Assembly (NCBI GenBank): GCA_964019055.1
Contig: OZ025212.1
Coordinates: forward strand, 9,911,109 to 9,975,108
Origin: Anthopleura xanthogrammica
Lineage: Eukaryota > Cnidaria > Anthozoa > Actiniaria > Actiniidae
Reading direction: 5' to 3'
DNA: 64,000 nucleotides
The translations under genes and the position numbers were made by a program. This document shows positions 29,584 to 41,102 of the stretch, one piece after another. The notes below the pieces were generated by a model. It ran no database searches and had not been told where the DNA came from. It saw nothing but the letters and a program-made list of their open reading frames with translations. Positions within the stretch are counted from its first letter, which is position 1. Each line of letters starts with the position of its first letter.

Positions 29584-32500
29584 CTGCCCCACGCGTTCTA
29601 TTGCAGTCCAAGCATGTCAAGCGTATGTTACCTCTCTGGTGGCCTTTCTTATTATTGAGGCGATCTACGGAAAACTGCTGGTCGTCGTTCGCGTCGAAAC
29701 TCCACAGCAGTGGTATGTTGCACTTCGCACAACGCGCACCTTTCTTATAGATGTCGTCAACACATAGGTCAAACTCCCTATTTTTTTGTTCGTCTTGCTG
29801 CTTGTACCGCAACAGCTTTTTCCTGATGTTCTCCTTGGCTATGTCTGGGGTCGTGTTGTCGTAGCGCAGCTGTGGTGCCCATGCTCTTTTGAGCTGGTGG
29901 GCATACTCCACCCTGGTAACGGCAGTGTAGATGAGGTTGCTCCAACATAGGCGCTGGTCTATGATCCAGAGGTTTTCCCTAACGGTTAGGCCCTGGGCAC
30001 TGTGGACGGTCATGCAGTAGCCCAAGCGCCAGTCGGGGTGTGATATTACCTTCTCTACTACTTCTATGCTTACCCAGGCCCTGTCGTGGGTAATGGCATT
30101 CTCTAGGGCAACATTAGTGTAAGGAACCGTGATGTTTTTCTTTTGGTTGCGGGTGTCTCTAGGTTTGTAAGAGACGGGCGCCAGCTCCTGGGCGTATTTT
30201 TCCCTATGGACCCGCAGTAGGTCCTTTTGTATCCTGGATTGCCCTGCTCTCCTGCTACTAAGCACAAGGTCCTTTGGGTGCCACTCCTGTAGGAATTTTT
30301 CATAACTGCGCGCCCTAAGGTTTTCGCGCATTACCTTACACTGCCCCACGTCACTTATGCCCCGCAGTGCCTTCTTTAGTTTTCTGACGTGGTCCTTGCT
30401 GCGGTAGTCAGCATTTATTTCCTCACTGTAAAAGCTTTGAAGCCATTCGTGGGGCATTTCACCTGCTATGGGTGGTGGCTGGCATGGGTCACCGGCGAAG
30501 ATGACCTGCGTCTTACCGCGTAGGAACTCCACCAGCTCCTGCAATAGTTCCAAAGGCACCGTACATATCTCATCCCATAGTATTACCTTGGGTATGTCTT
30601 TAATGGCCTCTGGTACCCACTTTTCCCCCTTAAAGTGGAAGAGGCTATGCCATGTCTGTGCGTCGTGACCCATGCTGCGGAGCTCTCTTTCCAGGCGATG
30701 GGTTGGTGTTAAGACCCTTATTTGGGGGAAGGTTCTTAGGACCCTAGTCGTCTTTCCACTACCCCCCGTGCCATAAAGGTAGCTGAACCTATGGTAGCTT
30801 ATGGGGTCGGTAGCCGAAGGCAGTAGCTCTGTCGTTGGGGTGGTGCTGCCGTGCGTGTGGGTACCTTCGTATGTTACCCTCTGGCGCCATGCTCTGATTT
30901 CCTCATCCTTTATGCGCCACTGTCCGCTTTCTGCTAGTTCATCGGCTGTGTAATATTGCTTTATCCTTTGTAATGCCTCTGGTCTTACGTAGAGGCTGTC
31001 TGTGGCAACCCTGGGTATGTCGTCTTTGTCAAAGCGCAGGAGCATGGATAGCAGGCTTATGTGTGCATAGGCCAACATGCTGGCCTGCAGGTGGTAATAT
31101 TGCGCCTTATGCTCATGGTAGTAGCAGAGTATGTGGTAGGAATCCGTTACCTCATCTTCTTCGATTACGCTTACCTCTTGGGCATGTACCATTGTTCCTT
31201 CCTCGTGGGCCCGCTTTATTAGGAAGTTCAGCTCCTCATCGTCGATTACCAACCGCCGTTGCATGTGTTTCTCACCCATTCTTGCTCCTTGCGTAAACGT
31301 ACCTATTACTATGCGGGCCGTGTGGTTATCCGAAGGCAGCCACTGGGTCTTAGTGCTGTGGCAAAGAATAGCTTCGTGCGCAGTGTATGTTAGCAGCCCA
31401 CTTTCTTCAAAGAACTTCAGTAGGGGTATGGGCAACCAACCCCTTTCCTGTAAGTGCTTCCCATACCAAGCGTAAATGATAGGATGCAGGCCCTCCTTGA
31501 GCTCCCAGGTGGTTAACTTTACAAACCCCGTGGCATCAATATTATACGTACCCGGCAAAGACACCCTAAAGAACAATCCCCGAGGCCTTTGAAGCTGGCG
31601 GGATAACAATGCTTCATGTCCAGAGACACGTAGTGTTCCTTGTCGTACTCCATATTCCACAGCCCTCTGTGTCCGTGCTCAACGCAAGCAAGAGCAATGT
31701 CTTTGAAATCGTTAGGCGTTGATTTCCAGCCATTTCTCTTTTTTGTGGCCATGAAGTCCAACCCATTGCTACTAAAGACGTCGTCTCCGAAGTTTTCACC
31801 CAACTCCGCGCATAAGGCTTTGATCTTCTTATCTTCTGCCTCTGGACAGTATAATACGCCCGCTTGCGTAATGAATTGCTTTCCTACCTCATCCAATAAC
31901 CAGATAGAGTTTTCCCTTATGAAGTCGTAGGTTAGTGGTTCGCCTTCATAGACTCTTACTTCTTTCTTCTTTGGAAACTTCGCTTCTCGCCAGGCGTGAC
32001 CATTATGCTGGTAAATCTTGATAGGCGACCCTTTGCTGGCATACTTCGTAGTTCCGGGGTAGATTTCCCCACCCATGATGTCCATAACTATGATTCTTCT
32101 TTGTATCATTGGCTCCAGCATCTTTATGGCTTCGATGGTACCACCACATCTTTGCGTGTTTTTCTCCCATTTACGTATTGCCTTTCTGCGTTCGTCGGTT
32201 AGCTTACCGCCCCTGGTAGAGTCGCTAAAGAACTCACGCACAAGCTTAGCAACGCAATTACCCGGGTGTCGCATAGGCTTAAGCTTCTTAGCATCAGGCT
32301 CCTTTATCCTATAGGCGGAGTAAATGACCACCGAAACGGGGTAGGCAACATCATAGTAAAGGGAATCTATGCCCACTAGGGCGCCTGGCCTCGTATCCTT
32401 GTTCAACTTAAATAGGGCGCTACGGTTACTATTTCTTATGGGATGACGACCCCTTTCTATTGACCATTGACCGTTAGCTTCTCTGATAAATGTTACTTCC

Positions 32501-32676
32501 AGGCGGTAGTCACCAGCAGGTAAGTTCTTAATAATGTCTTCTGCTCTTTCCATGGTCATAGTTGCATCCGTGTTGCCCTCAGTAAACGTCGTAAAAGCAA
32601 AGTCGCCGTCTTGCAAGACCTTATTCCTAAGGCTTCGTATTTTCTTGTCTTTGATCTCGGGCAGGTTCCGGTCCAT
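29573..32676 (-). pseudogene. Family-B-like DNA polymerase fused to SF1 helicase and HNH domain, frameshifted
   Basis: About 1,030 codons from ATG 32676 (GTATATATGGACC). The N-terminal about 330 residues are not assigned and I see no clear 3'-5' exonuclease motifs. The polymerase palm has motif A, SLDMKHCYPASF (near 31620), and motif C, RVATDSLYV (near 31000); the Asp before Ser, the catalytic one, is kept, while the first Asp of the usual DTDS is Ala. A frameshift near 31570 (GGGG run) separates the two. A RecD/Pif1-like SF1 helicase follows: GTGGSGKT (near 30770), VILWDEICTVP, VIFAGDPCQPPP, MTVHSAQGLTV and LIYTAVTRVE. The last 60 residues are an HNH-type zinc domain (CAKC, FSVDRLNNKKGH, CLDCNRTRG). 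Likely replicates the element. Confidence 0.8.
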
Positions 32677-32793
32677 ATATACATACAAATATTTTATGCT
32701 TGATATGGATCGCATCTACTCTCACTCGTACTCATAACGTAATTCCACCAAAACGGATGCATAAACTCCGCCCTAACACAGCCGCACCTATCC

Positions 32794-32901
32794 TCATGGA
32801 CTCGCATCATCTTCCTCTATTTGCATCCTCTCGCCGCAGCAACGATAAGGCCATAGTGGGTTCTTCATGCTATAATTCCTAGGCTCGCCATACAAATCCA
32901 T
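32794..32901 (-). pseudogene. TIR-encoded duplicate of the VLTF3 N-terminus (35 aa)
   Basis: The right TIR repeats the motif GATATATGG and the first 31 codons of the VLTF3-like gene, with Ile12 changed to Met. After the TIR ends the frame meets a stop at 32794. Probably a by-product of TIR extension into the gene; it could also act as a promoter firing into the polymerase gene, which follows on the same strand. Confidence 0.7.
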
Positions 32902-33019
32902 ATATCAGACGTATATCATGGGGCGTGACCACAAAATGTATGGTGCCCACAGAGACCGTAAAACGCCAGAAATACCCGCTTTGTCCTGACGGCTGTGGCG
33001 GTCCAGCCCTAGTGCTGCT
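32810..33019 (-). repeat. Right terminal inverted repeat (210 bp)
   Basis: Reverse complement of 16675-16885 with two differences; ends GCTGCT at the target duplication. Confidence 0.97.
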
Positions 33020-33024
33020 ACGTT
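33020..33024. repeat. Target-site duplication, right copy (ACGTT)
   Basis: Directly follows the right TIR and matches 16670-16674. Confidence 0.85.
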
Positions 33025-34380
33025 TTTGTCCACAGGGAGCCCAACTTACATAATAGTAAAAATATGAACGCTACTGATATCTGACACTAAGCTGCCCCCG
33101 CTTTGATTTATTACCTTTTAAACATGCTGGAAAATACGTTTACTTGTCTTAAATAGAGACTGAGATGAAATATTAGAGAAGGAAAGTATACCCTCTTCAG
33201 TCAGTTACCAAATACCGAAATCCTTTCCCTTCTCCCTCCCCACTTCCGTTCCTCTCCGGTAAGCTGATGAAAATGATGTAATTATAATAGACAGTAGAGA
33301 AAATATCGAAAAATTATTTTATCTCTATTGGCCGTTTTACTATCGGGGACGCTTTAAAATTTGAACAAAAGATTTTGCTATGGAAAAAAAACATTCTTCA
33401 TACAGCGTTACCAAAAATTTTAAAAACATCACAGCCCATCGCCACCATGCAAATCACGTGGTCACGCGTTTTTGCCCCGTCCTCCCTTAACGAAACCCGA
33501 GTTAACGCTTTATTAGCATCTAGTTTAATTTAATTTATTTAGCTTCGCCATTTAAAAACCAACGCACACACACACACTCACGCACACACACAATATATGC
33601 AAATATATAAACATAATGGCTGGGAATCCACTACAGCGTGTGCCAATTACAGTGGTCCCTCACATATATTAATATTTTGGATTAAAAGTTGAAGAATTTA
33701 TAATAAAAGTTTTTTTTTTTCTTTTTGTCTTTTCTTTTTCGTGTTTGTTTTGTCCTTCCCCCCCCCCCCCCCCCTTATACTTCTCTTTTAAGCAATAGCT
33801 ATACACGACATGAAAAGCTGCGTTTAGGCTAGTTTTAAATGCAGCTTTATGTAAATTTTACTTTTCAAGTTTACACGGATTTGAAACAGATAAAATGCTT
33901 AGTTTCAAGTTTTCACTTTGTAAACTCGTAGAAACATTACGTTTACACAGGTTTAAATGCCAGGTAAATGTGAAGAAAATTTGATATTTTCTACGTAATA
34001 AATGCCAATTACAAGGAAACGTAATCAGTGTAAACGAAACGTGGGGTTTACACAGGTTTTTTAATGAGAATATTTAACATTTGTTTTTGTTATTGAATAA
34101 ACTGAAAGAAACTGAATTAAATATCAAGTTTACATAAGTTTTCATTCCAGAATATCTACAGAAAATCCTGATACGGCAAGTAGATTTGACGGATTTCGAA
34201 TAAAAAATCTTTTTGGAAACTTGGAATATGATATCTTTTGAAAACAAGAAAACAAGGCCTCAGAATGTTATGCGCGTGATCCTCGAAATCATTTTAATCA
34301 ACAGATTTAAATACTGTCTCATCCCAACTCTTGGTGCGGATTGTATCGCACAAACAGTAATTATTTTTAATTAATCAATT
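33025..34380. other. AT-rich intergenic DNA with simple repeats
   Basis: No gene supported. It contains a CA-rich microsatellite (33567-33591) and a pure C run of about 20 near 33757-33776, preceded by a T/C-rich tract. Continuation of the C76 element past the insertion site could not be recognised. Confidence 0.5.
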
Positions 34381-34384
34381 TTAG

Positions 34385-34452
34385 GTCTTATTTGTCTTTT
34401 AGGTCTTATTTGTCTTTTAGGTCTTATTTGTCTTTTAGGTCTTATTTGTCTG
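34385..34452 (+). repeat. Tandem 18-bp repeat TAGGTCTTATTTGTCTTT
   Basis: Just under four consecutive copies immediately before the LINE remnant. Confidence 0.8.
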
Positions 34453-35590
34453 ATAGGCATTGTACTGTGAGTGTCCAGAATGGACAATCAACACCTAGAA
34501 ATGTTCAATCAGGAATTCCTCAGAGTTCTGTGTTAGGACCGATCCTCTTTATGTTATACTCAGCTCCTTTGGTGATATTGTTCGTAGTTAAGATGTAAAC
34601 TTCCAACTATATGCGGATGACTCCCAGTTATATATTACCTTTTCAACATCATCTTTGGTGGAACTAGAGCATACTAAACTTAAAATGCAATCTTGTGTTA
34701 AGGATATAGATAACTGGATGTGTATGAACAAGTTAAAACTTAACAGTGATAAGACTGAGGTACTTGTTCTATCTTCTCCTTATAGTGCCAAGCCATCTCT
34801 GGACACTCTAGAAATATCTGGCTATGATATCACCCTACATCGACATCTGGGAATATTGGGGTGATTTTTGATGAGCATCTATCACTTGATAGCCAGATAT
34901 CTGCTATTTGTAAATCCTTGTTTTATCACTTGCGTAATATATCAAAAATTCGCCAATTTATCAGTAAGAGTGCCTGCGAATCACTTGTTCACTCTTTTAT
35001 CACCTCTAAATTGGATTTTTGAAACTCCTTATTCTATGGTCTACCTAAGTCATCTATAAAAAGACTTCAGCACATCCAAAATGCAGCTGCAAGGGTTGTT
35101 ACGTTTTCTAGTAAATACGATCTAATCACCCCTGTTCTCCATAAGTTGCATTGGTTACCTTGGTTACCCCATTCAACATTAGAGCTTGTGAGTCTATATC
35201 TACCTTTAAAAAAGAGTTGAAAACCTGGCTCTTCCGGCATGCCTACAATCTTAATTAATTTTTTATTTTTCTTCGTTTCTTCGTTTCTTCGTTTCTTCGT
35301 TTCTTCGTTTCTTCGTTTCTTCGTTTCTTCGTTTCTTTGTTTCTTTGTTTCTTTGTTTCTTTGTTTCTTTGTTTTAATGAATACTTGTAATTATGTACCT
35401 ATTCAATACTATTTTGTATTTTAAGACTTATTATTATTTTTGCTTTTGTAAATATTTTGTGCATTTTATATTTCCTTTCTTTATCTTGTATATATTGTAT
35501 AGCGTTTTTGAAATATTTTAGAATTGACGCTATATGAAATAAAGATTATTATTATTATTATGATTATTATTATAATTAATCGAAATTAAG
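34453..35590 (+). pseudogene. CR1/L2-like LINE reverse transcriptase fragment with 3' tail
   Basis: Translations in several frames give the C-terminal half of a non-LTR reverse transcriptase. SGIPQSSVLGPILFMLYS (near 34520) is followed by YADDSQLYI (near 34610; catalytic YADD intact), then thumb sequence with WMCMNKLKLNSDKTEVLVL, and the 3' region LVHSFITSKL, IKRLQHIQNAAARVV and LKTWLFRHAYN. Frames break near 34597, 34860 and 35020. It ends with AAATAAAG and an (ATT)n microsatellite, as CR1/L2 elements often do. The 5' half, including the endonuclease, is missing. Confidence 0.85.
35274..35376 (+). repeat. 8-bp tandem repeat (CTTCGTTT)n to (CTTTGTTT)n
   Basis: About 12 units within the LINE 3' region; the first run has CTTCGTTT and the second run CTTTGTTT. 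Confidence 0.85.
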
Positions 35591-37790
35591 AGATTAAGAA
35601 AAACTGATTTCAACGATCCTTGTTAAGCATTGACAAGCGTGATCTGATCAGCATAGGGCAAAATCTATTAATTCAGGAAATGAAAAGTGCCAGTTACACC
35701 TTTTAAAACTAGGCAGTGCATAGGGAAAAGCACCGCAATTTCAACAAGGTAAACGTGATGAAGTATGTCTAGAATCGTGCCAGCAATCCATTTCCGTGAT
35801 CAAAATTCGCAAATTCCAAAATTGTTGAAAGCGATTTAGAGAGGCAGTGCAACCGGAAGTCGCCAGCGAAAGGGAAGGCGCTTTGTTCAAAATTTCACCC
35901 AAAGAGGAAAATTGCTCGTTCTTAGTGGACTTCAATCTTAAAAATCTTAAAGAAACAGCTTTTACCTGGAATGGTTGACACTAGAGGTTAGTACTTTCAA
36001 TTTTATCATGTGAAGGTTGTCTATCTCGTTCATTGGATAGATCGGCTGATAACTTGATGTGAATATCGATGTAATTTTGTATTTTTATTTAGATTAGCTA
36101 AAGTTTAAGTACATTTTGTGAATTATTTTTACTTTAGCCCAAGCTTCATATTTACACATAACGTTCGTCTTTGATCTTTTCAACTGTATAAGGTTGCAGA
36201 ACTTAAAAAATGTGTACGACTTATAATCCCTGTTTCACCATACCATACTTTGAATTGGTTGATATTTAGCTGAATTGCAAGACAAATTTAAAAGAGCAGT
36301 GCACAAGTCTCCATGTCATTTGATTGAAGCGTTTTCTCTGGCAGGTTGATGTACTTTAATGTTCTTTCGTGCCGGCTTTTAGAACAGGACAACATATAGT
36401 CTTTGTGTTATTGAATCTTATTTTTATCGCATTTTTCACATTGTAAACTATGGCATTAGACCTTGAGGCCTGGCAATTAACGAGAAAAAATGCAAGTTTT
36501 ACTTGTGCCCAAGGTGGAAATTACCATAAACGGAAGCTTATTAGTGTATTAGTAAGGTAAAGTCGAGACCTATTTTTGGTCTATGGAAGGTATGACATGA
36601 TAGAAACATGGTATTGACCTTATGGATATTTTTCGTTCGTACTGCATAAAAATCACTCAAAAGCTTTCAAAATAGTTTCATAACTCTCTGATGTATTTAA
36701 CTGAATTAAAACTCTTTTATGTTTTAAAATATTTTCCATTATTTGATCTTTTTGTAGTGTATTTGCGTTGGTTCCAGCAAAGCTTGCAAATGTATCCTGA
36801 TCGAGACTCAACTACACTGAAATCGCTGTCTAAATGGTCGAGTTACGGTGCAATGTTTTAGAAATCTTGACGTTTAAAGGACTTCTACATATTGCACGAA
36901 CTTCTCTCGATGTCCTTTTGATATATTCAATATTTATATACAATGATTACGATGTAAAAAGCCACCCAAATAAACCATCTTATTCAAATGCCCTTGTTGT
37001 TAGCCTATATTTATGCGTCTGCATGCCAGCGGTAATTATCATTAAAATTGATTTTCGTGCCCATTGTAGTACAAAATGCCTACGTGCTCCAAAATCGTTG
37101 AAAGCGATTTTGTGAGGAAGCGCATGCGCAGGCCGCCATCGAAGGGAAAACTCATGAGGTACTTAATTTTTGCCTCCTTTCAACACATTGTGACCATTTC
37201 AAACTTTTGTATGATGAATATGTGATGTAAGAAATTTTAAAATATGCTCGTTTTATGCATGCTTATAACTTTCACGACCTGTACGAGCCGTGAAACAAAA
37301 TCAACACTCGTCAGTATCAGGTCGTGTGTATTGGACATACATGGCCAAAACTGGAGGTGTTTTGAAAAAGAATAACATTGACACTAAGTTTGAAAAAAGG
37401 CAAAAAAACTCAAAATTGTTCAAAACATTGGGCTATTGTCCATGGTTTTTGGATGAAGAGGACAATAATTGACTCTTCTTTTTTGAAATTGTGGATGAGT
37501 TATAATATAATGGTAGTATAGTAGAACCTCCTCATACCTATCTCATGCTCCATTTTCGTTCTTCGTGTTTAGCAACGTTCTTCATTTATGACTGATGTTT
37601 CTCCTCCAGAAAGAAAAAAAAAACGATTCAGTCAACAATAAAGAGTACATGGATTAAAAAAAAACTACTATTGCTTTCTTTCCATTACCCCCTCACTGAC
37701 TAAGTATTAAATATTTTTTCCACCTCACTTCTGCTAACTTTTTACACGAGCAGTTGTTTTCAGTAATTCAGTAAAAGAACAAAAAACACC
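35591..37790. other. AT-rich intergenic DNA; no gene seen
   Basis: No supported gene. Short diverged copies of one sequence (TCCAAAATYGTTGAAAGCGATTT) occur at 35813 and 37087, hinting at an old dispersed repeat. Confidence 0.5.
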
Positions 37791-37794
37791 TCAA

Positions 37795-38830
37795 ATATAC
37801 TAAAAATTGGTCACAACCGTGGGCTATAGTCGATGCTTTTTGCCTGAGAATGGCCAAAAATGATGTATATTGTGTTCCTCAAAAAAAATGGGAATTTTTT
37901 CAAATGGTTTGAAAATGGCCTACAATCAGTCAAAAGCAAGATCTAAATTCCATGCTTTTTGCCTGAAAATGGCTAAAAATGATCTATATTGTAATCTTCA
38001 AAAATAATGGGAATTTTTTCAAATGGTTTGAAAATGGCCTACAATCAGTCAAAAGCAAGATCTAAATTCCATGCTTTTTGCCTGAAAATGGCTAAAAATG
38101 ATCTATATTGTAATCTTCAAAAATAATGGGAATTTTTTCAAATGGTTTGAAAATGGCCTACAATCAGTCAAAAGCAAGATCTAAATTCCATGCTTTTTGC
38201 CTGAAAATGGCTAAAAATGACCTATTTTTTATCCTTCACTGATAATAAAACTAAGCATGTTTTTTTGTCTGAAAATGGCCAAAAATGATCTATTTTGTGT
38301 AGTTCTTAAATAATGCCTATTATTTGGCCTACGATCAGTCAAAAGCAAGATGTAAATTCCATGCTTTTTGCCTGAGAATGGCCAAAAATGATCTATATTG
38401 TGTTCCTCAAAAATAATGGGAATTTTTTCAAATGGTTTGAAAATGGCCTACAATCAGTCAAAAGCAAGATCTAAATTCCATGCTTTTTGCCTGAAAATGG
38501 CTAAAAATGATTTATATTGTAATCTTCAAAAATAATGGGCATTTTTTCAATTGGTTTGAAAATGGCCCAAAATTAGTCAAAACCAAGGGCTCAATTCCAT
38601 GCTTTTTGCCTGAAAATAGCTAAAAATGACCTATTTTTTATCCTTCACTGATAATAAAACTAAGCATGTTTTTTTGTCTGAAAATGGCCAAAAATGATCT
38701 ATTTTGTGTAGTTCTTAAATAATGCCTATTTTTTCAAAAGGGGTGAAAATGGCCCAAAATCAGTCAAAGTTGTTGGCTACAGTCCATGCTTTTTGCCTCA
38801 AAATGGCCAAAAATGATCTATATTGTGTTG
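37795..38830 (+). repeat. 119-bp tandem repeat array (about 8-9 units)
   Basis: Consensus unit phrases are AATGGTTTGAAAATGGCCTA, CATGCTTTTTGCCTGAAAATG and GATCTATATTGTAATCTTC. The marker GAAAATGGCC recurs at 37911, 38030 and 38149, exactly 119 bp apart. Central units are nearly identical and outer ones are diverged, with two interspersed variant units (TCACTGATAATAAAACTAAG). Non-coding. Confidence 0.9.
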
Positions 38831-40390
38831 TAAGATCTTGATCCCTCAACATATTGCTGGTTTGTCGGAGCGGCATACTCATCTACGTAAAGAGCTATTC
38901 GTTTTCATTGTATATTGATTATAGAGATAGCTATGCTACTTGATCTGTATTATTTTTTCCAGCTGCATCATAGCAATAGGAGGTACAATCACTTAGACGT
39001 CAAATATTTGAATAATCATATTTCTTTGCTTGTGTGTCTGCTTTTGTAAATGTCTGTTGTTGTGTGTATATGTATATACTGTCATTGTGAAAAAGGTCAA
39101 GGTGAAGGTCAAAAAAAAAGTATATTATTATGAACAATGAATTGAATCAGAGGCATTCTACTTCTTCATTACGAGTTGAACTGAAAATACTATTTTGCTT
39201 TTGAAAAAGGATGGAATTCTATAACTAGATTGTGATGTTGTAAGCCAATAAATACTTTACTAATATTCTATTTATAGTCTTATATCAAATTTAATTTTGT
39301 TGGTCATTTTTGTGGGGAAAGCTTGATATTAATTTTGATTGTTCACATTGGTTATGTAGACAGGGCCAAGGTTTTCACGATTACGCGATACTGTTTTACA
39401 CGGAACTAACAGACATTTTTATGATCAAAATAGGCAGCTGTATTTGCTTTTTTTTGATATTGTTTCTATAATATTTAATTTTCATATTACACTTTGCTTT
39501 TTAGAGATTTCATGTTTGTTTTGTTTTTCAATTTGTACGATCTCATCATATTATTTTAGTCGGTTCCTTTAAAAAACCTATATTTTTCCAGCATTTTGTT
39601 GCCAAAAGGATCCGAATCAGTTATTTCCTTGTTAAAAGCTGAATTACTTCAACATATTAGACATCATGAAAACTCGGTAGTTGGTAAGACTCGGCTACAA
39701 ATAATTTGCTTTATTTAGTTTTGAATTTTATTCAATATATTCGAAAATTTGTGTATGATATATAAGATAGCTAATTAACTTTCTGTTTCTCCATAAACTT
39801 TTAATATTCATTAAAAGTCTTTTGTTTAAGTTTCAAACTCGGGAGCTCTTCACTTCTCGACGTCCAGGAGCAAGCGAATTCAAATTAACGTTTTGTCCAT
39901 TGATGCTTCCCGAGCTGTGTCCAACCCCCCCTGACGAATGAGTAAGCAAGTGAGTGACACATTTGCATATCTAGAGTCCTCATGATAACTCATTCCTACG
40001 CGTCGCGTATCCACAAGTAAAAAAAACATTTAGACCAAAAGAAATGTTACGTTATACCTTACACTTGCTGTAATAGTTTTCTCGGCATCTCTGACAGTAC
40101 CAATAAGTCCTCGAGCCCGAATGGCCTATGAGTCAATAGCCCATTCGGCTATCGGCTTCATAGAAACTGAGACTAGCTTTTGTAGCGATAAATATGTTGC
40201 AAATAATCTAGGGTAAACTTAGGTGAAAAAAAATTAAACTATACCAAAATACTTCCAAAATTTCTCAAAAAAGCTGTAGGCTTCAAGAGACCTCCTTGCC
40301 TTTATAAAGATGTAATTATTCTAACTATTATTGTGTATATATATACGTGAACGTGAAATGATTAATTATAATACTAATTTTTTTAATTTT
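38831..40390. other. AT-rich intergenic DNA; no gene seen
   Basis: No coding, RNA or repeat feature could be supported in this stretch. Confidence 0.5.
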
Positions 40391-40394
40391 TTTT

Positions 40395-40869
40395 TTTAAA
40401 TTAATAATCTTTATTTCACATCCAATAATAATAATAATAATGAAAATTACAAAAAATGCTATAAAAATTTTGCTATAACTATTTACAAAGTTATATGTAT
40501 TTAAAATCTAAAGTATTGAAAGTATTATTAAGGTAAAGAAAAAAAACTGAGTTCAAATATTAAATTAAGAATATAGCAATGTAGGTACAAAATATCAATA
40601 AAATATGCACATACAAAGAAAAATTAAAAATCTAATTAAAATTAGCGATGGCATTGTCAATAGAAAAATCTGTGTTATAAATGTCATGAGTTCTTCTTTT
40701 TACTCTAGTGCCTCTGAGACATAATAGAGCAGAGCGGAGAAGGGCAAATGAAACTTTCGCCCGCAACCAAGACATAGGATTAGAGTAAGTTTCCCCTTTC
40801 TTGGATGATAAAAGTTCGGCCAATCGCTTGTGGTACATCTTACATTTTGTGCCCATTCCACCATTGGAT

Positions 40870-40870
<1 letters not shown>
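40395..40870 (-). pseudogene. 3' end of a retroelement ORF
   Basis: The minus strand from about 40856 to 40632 encodes a C-terminal protein piece (KMYHKRLAELLSSKKGE, NPMSWLRAKVSFALLRSALL, LRGTRVKRR) ending in a stop. It is followed by AT-rich 3' UTR with TGAAATAAAGATTATTAA near 40405. The last sequence matches the tail of the LINE at 35540 in style. From memory the protein end resembles C-termini of repeated cnidarian retroelement ORFs. It is 5'-truncated at the adjoining microsatellite. Confidence 0.5.
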
Positions 40871-40907
<37 letters not shown>

Positions 40908-41098
40908 CAATGACAATGACAATGACAATGACAATGACAATGACAATGACAATGACAATGACAATGACAATGACAATGACAATGACAATGACAATGACAA
41001 TGACAATGACAATGACAATGACAATGACAATGACAATGACAATGACAATGACAATGACAATGACAATGACAATGACAATGACAATGACAATGACAATG
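40871..41098 (+). repeat. Microsatellites (TAA)n then (ATGACA)n
   Basis: About 12 TAA units (40871-40904) pass directly into about 32 perfect ATGACA units (40905-41098). Long ORFs in all frames here are artefacts of the repeat. Confidence 0.97.
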
Positions 41099-41102
41099 AT
41101 AA

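Larger units (their letters stand above)
16675..33019. mobile_element. Complete Polinton-like virus/transposon, 16,345 bp
   Basis: The element is bounded by inverted repeats 16675-16885 and 32810-33019, which begin with AG as in Polintons, and by the 5-bp duplication ACGTT. Inside are a DDE integrase, packaging ATPase, probable capsid protein, DNA polymerase/helicase, VLTF3-like factor and about ten other genes, so it combines virion and transposon functions. Base composition is visibly richer in G+C than the flanks. Genes overlap or abut, and each start codon sits on a TATA-like motif. Frameshifts or stops break about ten of eighteen genes, so this copy is probably not autonomous. No adenovirus-type protease was found. 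Confidence 0.93.
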
